In this document: positions 59,126 to 64,000 of the stretch, in pieces
How positions within the stretch are numbered: position 1 is the stretch's first letter
Layout of the letters: the number at the start of each line of letters is the position of its first letter
From: Deltaproteobacteria bacterium
Lineage (GTDB): Bacteria > Myxococcota > Kuafuiibacteriia > Kuafuiibacteriales > Kuafuiibacteriaceae
NCBI GenBank assembly: GCA_016703535.1
Contig: JADJBV010000002.1
Coordinates: 372,001-436,000 of the forward strand
Reading direction: 5' to 3'
DNA: 64,000 bases
The notes under the pieces: generated by a model
Database searches by the model: none
The model's input: only the letters and a program-made list of their open reading frames with translations
What the model was told of the DNA's origin: nothing
Position numbers and translations under genes: made by a program

Positions 59126-61507
59126 ATGCGGTGGTCGACCTGGATCCTGGGAATAACGGCGTGCCTGGCGCAGGCCCCTTTGGTCGCGGAGGGGGCCCGA
59201 CCGGTCCGGGTCGTCTTGTTGTCCGACGGCCCAAGTGATCCCCATGCTTCGCTCTACGCCAAGCAGATCAAGGAGCTGGCCGCGGATGAACGGGGCTTCG
59301 ATCTGAGCTTGGTCCCCGAAAAGGGGCGGGCCGCCGACGGGACGGTCGCCGGAGTTCGTCGCCTCTTCGACGAGGTCTTGGCCGACAAAAACGTGGAGCT
59401 GGTGGTGACCACTGGGCCCCTCGGATCGCAAGAGGCCTTGCGCAAAAAGGACCTGTCCCGCCCGGTGGTGGCGGCCCGGGTTTTGGAAGCCCGGCCCCAG
59501 GCCAACGGCAGCAGCGGCCAAAAGAACCTGACCTACGTGATCGATCCCGGCGCCGTGTCCCGGGATCTGCAGCAACTCAAGGCCTTGGGCGGGCCCAAAA
59601 AAGTCGGCCTTTTGGTGAGCCGGGCGGTGCTCGAGGGGGTCGACGGTTTGGGCGCGGCCTTGGAGAGCCGGGCCAAAGAAGCCGGCCTCGAGGGGCGGGC
59701 GGTGGCGATCGAGGCCGACGGCTCCGCCAAACTCGATGGGCTGGAGGCGGCCTACCTGTTCCACACCGATGAACTTTCGCAAGCTAGCTTGCAGAATTTG
59801 GTGCGACGGATGGCCGAACTCCGGATCAAGTCTTGGTCGGCCCGGGGGAGGAGCGACGTGGAGTTGGGGGTCTTGGGTTCCCTGGCCGGCCCGGCCGACG
59901 CGCTGCAGCGGGCCCGACGGATCGCGATCGACGTCCTGCGCATCGCCGGGGGTGAGGCCGCCGCCAACATCCCGGTCACCTACCAAAGGGACGAGGTCCT
60001 GATCTTGAACGGGGCGACCGCTCGCCAGATCGGCTGGGAGCCCAACTTCAGCCAAACCGCTGAGGCCGAGATCTTGGGCGCGGGCCCTGAGGTGGCTGAA
60101 GCCGGCGAAAAGGTGACCCTGAAGGACGTGGTTGAGGGGGCCCTCAAGAGCAACCTGGATCTCACCGCCAACCTTCATGAAGTGGCCGCCGCCGCCGAGG
60201 ACGTGGAGAAGGCCTTTTCGATGATGTTGCCCAAGGTGACCATCGGCGGCCGGGTCGAGTTGTTGGACAAAAACCGCGCCCAAGCTTCTTTCGGCCTCCA
60301 ACCCCAGCGCTTGGGGACGGTGTACGTCGAGGCCAACGGCATCCTCTTCTCCGACAAGTTGTTGGCCAATCACACCATCCAAGACCGGATCCAGGCGGCC
60401 CGGGAAGGCCAACGAGAGGCCATGAAGTTGGACCTGATGTTGGAGGCCGCCAAGGCCTACCTGGGGGTCCGCCAAGCCGCGGTCCTGGAGCGGGTGCGGG
60501 TCGACAACGCCAAAAAGACCAAGGCCAACCTGGCCCAGGCCAAGGTTCGATCGAGCGTCGGCACCGCCGGGCCCACCGAAATCCTGCGCTGGGAGAGCCA
60601 GCTGGCCCTCGACCAGCGGGAGGTTTTGCAGGCCAAGAGCCTCCGGGGTCTCGCCTCGATGCAGCTCAATCGCTTGATGCACCGCCCGCAAGAGGACGCG
60701 CTGCGTTTGGCCACCGAGGCCGAAGACCAAGCCCTGTTCGCTTTGGCGCCAGAGCGGCTCGCGCCCTACCTCGAGACCGAAAAGCGCTACCTGTCGTTTC
60801 GGGAACTGCTGGTCGGCGAAGGCATCAAGGCGGCGCCCGAGCTGGTCGCCCTCCAGGCGGCGGTCGAGGCGGCAGACCGAGCCTCATCGGCGGCTTGGCG
60901 TGCCGTGTTCGTGCCCACCATCGGTTATGGCGGTCAGGTGGCCCTCCGGGTCGCGACCGGCGGCAAAGGGGCGGCACCTCCTGAACTTCCGGCCGAACTC
61001 CCGGCCGAACAACGATTCCTCTTCGAGCAGATCTTGCCGCCGCCGATCGGCACCACCACCTATCAGCTGGGCGCCTTCATCGCTTTGCCGTTGCCCTTCG
61101 ATCTCGACTCCTTCGCCGATATTCGGAAGGCCGACGCCGAGGTGGCTCGCCGGCAAGCCGAGCTCGACTCGGCCAAGGAGAAGATCGAACAGCGGATCCG
61201 CTCGGCGGCGATCGCGGTGGCCGCCTCGTATCCGGGCGTGCGTTTGGCGGAGGAGTCAGCGGCGGCAGCCAAGAAAAACTTGGCCATCGCTCAAGACGCT
61301 TACGCCACCGGGGCCCTCGGGGTGCTCGATCTGCTCGACGCCCAGAACCTGACCCTCAACGCCGAACACCTGGCGGTGGCGGCCCAATACCAGTTCATGT
61401 CCGACCAGCTCGACCTCGAGCGGGCGGTCGGTGGCTTCTTCTTCATGAAATCGGCGGAGGAACGGAATGATTGGCTACAGCGGATCTCGTCGCAGCTCGC
61501 GCCCTAA
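59126..61507 (+). CDS. Fusion: ABC substrate-binding-like domain plus TolC-family outer-membrane channel
   Basis: 793 residues from ATG 59126, signal peptide ending near LVAEGA. Residues ~25-310 look like a type I periplasmic binding protein of the ABC_sub_bind kind (RVVLLSDGPSDPHASLYAKQIKEL, VELVVTTGPLGSQEAL, KVGLLVSRAVLEGVDGLG, AANIPVTYQRDEVLILN). Residues ~340-780 form a TolC/OEP domain with two long coiled-coil-forming repeats (KLDLMLEAAKAYLGVRQAAVLE and KEKIEQRIRSAAIAVAASYPGVRLAEESAAAAKKNLAIAQ), the hallmark of outer-membrane efflux proteins. Next are the RND adaptor (41-nt overlap) and RND pump (17-nt overlap). A binding domain fused to the channel would be in the periplasm. Dyad copies at 59428 and 59779. 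Confidence 0.85.
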   Translation: MRWSTWILGITACLAQAPLVAEGARPVRVVLLSDGPSDPHASLYAKQIKELAADERGFDLSLVPEKGRAADGTVAGVRRLFDEVLADKNVELVVTTGPLGSQEALRKKDLSRPVVAARVLEARPQANGSSGQKNLTYVIDPGAVSRDLQQLKALGGPKKVGLLVSRAVLEGVDGLGAALESRAKEAGLEGRAVAIEADGSAKLDGLEAAYLFHTDELSQASLQNLVRRMAELRIKSWSARGRSDVELGVLGSLAGPADALQRARRIAIDVLRIAGGEAAANIPVTYQRDEVLILNGATARQIGWEPNFSQTAEAEILGAGPEVAEAGEKVTLKDVVEGALKSNLDLTANLHEVAAAAEDVEKAFSMMLPKVTIGGRVELLDKNRAQASFGLQPQRLGTVYVEANGILFSDKLLANHTIQDRIQAAREGQREAMKLDLMLEAAKAYLGVRQAAVLERVRVDNAKKTKANLAQAKVRSSVGTAGPTEILRWESQLALDQREVLQAKSLRGLASMQLNRLMHRPQEDALRLATEAEDQALFALAPERLAPYLETEKRYLSFRELLVGEGIKAAPELVALQAAVEAADRASSAAWRAVFVPTIGYGGQVALRVATGGKGAAPPELPAELPAEQRFLFEQILPPPIGTTTYQLGAFIALPLPFDLDSFADIRKADAEVARRQAELDSAKEKIEQRIRSAAIAVAASYPGVRLAEESAAAAKKNLAIAQDAYATGALGVLDLLDAQNLTLNAEHLAVAAQYQFMSDQLDLERAVGGFFFMKSAEERNDWLQRISSQLAP

Positions 61508-62642
61508 GCGCACCTTGGCCTTCGGGCTGGTGATGGTGCTGGCGGGCGGGTGCTCCCGACCTCTGCCTGAACGCAAGGCGACCGCGGTCCGGGTGATGGA
61601 AGCGGTCGAGACCGTGGTCCAACGCCAGGCCCGTTATTCGGCCAACATCTTGCCTGCCACCCGGGTCGATCTGATGTTCAAGATCGGCGGCTACGTGGAG
61701 AACCTCGCCGAGACCAAAGGTCCCGACGGCAAGATGCGCCTCCTGAACGAGGGCGATCGGGTGGAGAAGGGACAACTCCTGGCCCGGGTGAAGGCCGGTG
61801 AGGTCACCGAAAAGTTGGGCGAGGTGCGGGCCATGGGCTCTGGCGCCGCGGCCCAACAAGAGATGGCCAAACAAGAGTTCGAGCGGGCCCGGACCCTCTT
61901 CGAGCGCGGCGCCATCTCCAAGTCCCAGTTCGACGCGGCCCGGGCCGGTTATCGAGCGGCCACCGCCCAATCCGCCGCCGCCAGCGCCGGTGCGGCTCAG
62001 GTGCGATCGGCGATCGCTGACATGACCTTACGTTCTCCGATCGACGGCGTGATCTTGAAGCGCCTGGTGGAGGTCGGCACTTTGGTGGGCCCTGGGGTCC
62101 CGGGGTTCATCGTGGCCGACACCACCTCGGTGAAGGCCTCCTTCGGCGTCCCGGATACTCAACTCGGCGCGCTCAAGTTGGGCAGCCCGATCTCGGTGAC
62201 CATCGAGGCGTTGCCCGGGCAACAGTTCAGCGGTTCGGTCAGCCGGGTGGCGCCGTCGGCGGACCTCGCGACCCGGGTGTTCGAGGTGGAGACGAGCATC
62301 CCCAACCCGAGCGGAGTCCTGAAGACGGGCATGGTGGCGACCGTCCGTTTGGGAGATCTCAACGAGGCCAAGCCCGAGGTGCTCCTCCCGTTGTCGGCCA
62401 TCGTCCGTTCTCCACGCGACGCGAACGCTTTCGCAGTTTTTGTGGTCAAGACCGAAGGGGCCATCGAACGGGTCAGCCTGCGGGACGTTCAGCTGGGCGA
62501 GATCTACGCCAACTTCGTGCCGGCGACCCAGGGCATCGCGCCCAAAGAGCGGGTGGTAGTGATGGGGACCGGGCTCTTGTCCGACGGGCAAGAGGTCCGG
62601 ATCATCCCCGAGGAGGACGGTGCGCGTGCAGCCGCCCAGTGA
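61467..62642 (+). CDS. RND efflux periplasmic adaptor (HlyD/MFP family) lipoprotein
   Basis: 391 residues from ATG 61467, with GGAGG just upstream. Leader and lipobox VLAGGC. The fold order is that of MFP subunits: lipoyl half (VDLMFKIGGYVENLAE, EGDRVEKGQLLARV), short coiled coil (ARTLFERGAISKSQFDAARAGYRAA), second lipoyl half (LRSPIDGVILKRLVEVGTLVGPG), beta-barrel and membrane-proximal domain (PSADLATRVFEVETSIPN). It should bridge the inner-membrane pump to the TolC-like channel encoded upstream. Start overlaps the previous gene by 41 nt. Confidence 0.93.
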   Translation: MIGYSGSRRSSRPKRTLAFGLVMVLAGGCSRPLPERKATAVRVMEAVETVVQRQARYSANILPATRVDLMFKIGGYVENLAETKGPDGKMRLLNEGDRVEKGQLLARVKAGEVTEKLGEVRAMGSGAAAQQEMAKQEFERARTLFERGAISKSQFDAARAGYRAATAQSAAASAGAAQVRSAIADMTLRSPIDGVILKRLVEVGTLVGPGVPGFIVADTTSVKASFGVPDTQLGALKLGSPISVTIEALPGQQFSGSVSRVAPSADLATRVFEVETSIPNPSGVLKTGMVATVRLGDLNEAKPEVLLPLSAIVRSPRDANAFAVFVVKTEGAIERVSLRDVQLGEIYANFVPATQGIAPKERVVVMGTGLLSDGQEVRIIPEEDGARAAAQ

Positions 62643-64000
62643 CCAGCAGCTGATCGAAAAGACCCACAACCTGGCCCGCTATTTCACCGAGTGGCGTCAG
62701 GTGAGTTGGGTGCTCCTGGTCGCCACCATGGCCTGGGGCGTCTTGGGTTATCAGTGGATGCCCAAGGCCAAAGATCCCTCAATCCCGATCCGCGTGGCGG
62801 CGGCGGTCTGCATCTGGCCCGGCGCCAGCGCCGAACGCATCGAACAACAGGTCACCAAACGCATCGAAGCGGTGATCGCCGAAAACACCAGCGTCGAGAT
62901 CATCACCTCCAACACCCGAAGCAGCGTGGTGGTGATCTACATCCTCCTCAAAGATGGGCTGACCGACATCGGCAAGGTCTTCGACGACATCGCCCTCCGC
63001 CTGAACACCGTCAAAGACCTGCCCCAGGGGGCCGGGCCGATCCAGTTCTACAAGGACTTCGGCGACACCGCGGCCCTGATGTTGACCGTGGGCAGCCCCA
63101 AGGTCTCGGAGGTCGAGATCGATCTTAGGTCCCGAGCCATCCGTCGAGCGATCGACGAGGCCCGGCTCGGAGCGCCAACCGATCAACGACGCGCCACCCT
63201 CTTGGCCACCTTCCCGACCGACGCCGACGTCCAGTCCTTCCGGCGCCTGGCGGCCGGTTTGGCGCCTCAACTCGAGGAGCTGGGCCGGGCCCGAGACTTC
63301 CGCTTCTTGGAGGGCGCCGGGTTTTTTGGGGTCGATGTCGAGCTCACCGATCAAGCGACCGACGCCGAGCTGTTGGCCGGCTTGCAAGGCCTCTTGCGAG
63401 ACCGCACCCGGCTCTCCGAGATCCACCCGGACGTTTGGCCCCTGACCGTGGTCCGCAACCCGGCGGAGGTCCGGGCCAAGTTGACCGAGGTCGCCGGCGA
63501 CAAATACAGCTACCGCCAACTCGACGACTACACCGACGCCATTCGGCGCCGCTTGCAGGCCGTGCCCTTGGTGGCCAAGGTGACCCGCTCCGGCGTTTTG
63601 TCCGAGCAGGTGCTGCTCGAATATTCACAGAATCGCCTGGCCTCCTTGGGGGTCAAGGTCGACAGCATCGATCAGATCATCTCGGCCCGGAACATCTCCA
63701 TGCCTGGCGGGGTCATCGAGATCGACCAGAAGAACATCACCATCGATCCCTCGGGTCAGCTGGCCAACGAAGGTGAACTCGGTGAGTTGCTGGTGGGCGC
63801 CACCGAACAAGGTATCCCCCTCTATTTGCGGGACATCGTGTCGGTGGAGCGGGCCTACGAGAGCCCGCCCCGTTACCTCAACTACTTGACCGTGCGGGAT
63901 GGGGCTGGCGACTGGCGACGCAACCGCGCCATCACCGTGGCCCTGCAGATGCGGCAGGGCGGTCAGATCGCCGACTTTGCAACCCAGGTTGACGCGGCCC
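62626..64000 (+). CDS. RND efflux pump permease subunit, 5' part (cut by window end)
   Basis: Open to the right edge; 458 codons seen of about 1,000 expected. Start GTG 62626 has AGGAGG at 62611-62616 (nine bases), the best in this gene; GTG 62620 is closer but spaced only three bases. The first membrane helix (SWVLLVATMAWGVLGY) is followed by the words AVCIWPGASAERIEQQVTKRIEAVI, LPQGAGPIQFYKDFGDTAALMLTV and the periplasmic porter regions typical of HAE/heavy-metal-type RND pumps. Conserved membrane acidic residues lie beyond the window. Substrate unknown. One dyad at 63384. Confidence 0.92.
   Translation, partial: MQPPSDQQLIEKTHNLARYFTEWRQVSWVLLVATMAWGVLGYQWMPKAKDPSIPIRVAAAVCIWPGASAERIEQQVTKRIEAVIAENTSVEIITSNTRSSVVVIYILLKDGLTDIGKVFDDIALRLNTVKDLPQGAGPIQFYKDFGDTAALMLTVGSPKVSEVEIDLRSRAIRRAIDEARLGAPTDQRRATLLATFPTDADVQSFRRLAAGLAPQLEELGRARDFRFLEGAGFFGVDVELTDQATDAELLAGLQGLLRDRTRLSEIHPDVWPLTVVRNPAEVRAKLTEVAGDKYSYRQLDDYTDAIRRRLQAVPLVAKVTRSGVLSEQVLLEYSQNRLASLGVKVDSIDQIISARNISMPGGVIEIDQKNITIDPSGQLANEGELGELLVGATEQGIPLYLRDIVSVERAYESPPRYLNYLTVRDGAGDWRRNRAITVALQMRQGGQIADFATQVDAA

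Overview
The window is about 64 kb of gene-dense, GC-rich (roughly two-thirds GC by eye) bacterial chromosome. It suggests a member of the Myxococcota (former Deltaproteobacteria). The reasons are many predicted lipoproteins of unknown function, PEGA- and TPR-bearing Ser/Thr kinases, two FHA-type sigma-54 activators, a GH18 protein with a MYXO-CTERM-like Cys/hydrophobic/Arg tail, CsgG/FlgO-like and HEAT-repeat lipoproteins, and many GTG/TTG starts. This is inference from gene content; no rRNA or tRNA was seen. No phage, IS element, CRISPR array or complete restriction system was found.

Layout. 1-6.6 kb: 3' end of dabA (inorganic carbon uptake), a threonine aldolase (minus strand), a triple-VanZ membrane protein, a metallophosphoesterase overlapping a Usp-phospholipase D fusion. 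6.6-8.8 kb (minus): a HAD protein and a VWA lipoprotein. 9.0-14.3 kb: a tightly overlapping operon of HEAT-repeat lipoproteins, a Gly-rich collagen-like lipoprotein, a HEAT-CsgG-like lipoprotein and a small exported protein, then a site-2-protease-like membrane protein. 14.3-17.8 kb (minus): GH18 hydrolase and CoA-disulfide reductase-rhodanese. 18.0-25.9 kb: small membrane proteins, an FHA-sigma54 regulator divergent from a lipoprotein-ABC transporter operon, and a large lipoprotein. 26-29 kb: PEGA kinase converging on a PlsC acyltransferase.

29.2-38.6 kb is a respiration and copper-handling island. It holds two related cupredoxin-like proteins, SCO1/SenC, two cytochrome oxidase subunit III proteins, subunit IV, heme O synthase CtaB, a diheme cytochrome c, a TPR protein ending in a heavy-metal-binding motif, a thioredoxin-rhodanese fusion and a hexapeptide acyltransferase. 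Oxidase subunits I and II are absent. A 463-bp gene-free stretch inside the island carries four copies of a 93-bp tandem repeat.

38.7-64 kb: an orphan Dam-like methylase; a TPR kinase converging on, and overlapping, a second FHA-sigma54 activator; an outer-membrane beta-barrel protein; a degenerate kinase-like protein next to an MFS transporter; a large helical-repeat protein; frataxin (CyaY); a PilZ protein; further lipoproteins and an exported amidohydrolase; a TolB/CsgG-like protein; two Cys-containing secreted proteins; and finally a tripartite efflux operon (substrate-binding-TolC fusion, RND adaptor, RND pump cut by the window end).

Two DNA-level patterns cut across genes. One is a 14-bp dyad GCAAG-N4-CTTGC that I count 15 times, nearly all inside genes. 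The other is a TAnnnT element followed by a C/G-rich stretch only 6-11 nt before the start codon of many genes, which suggests near-leaderless transcription.
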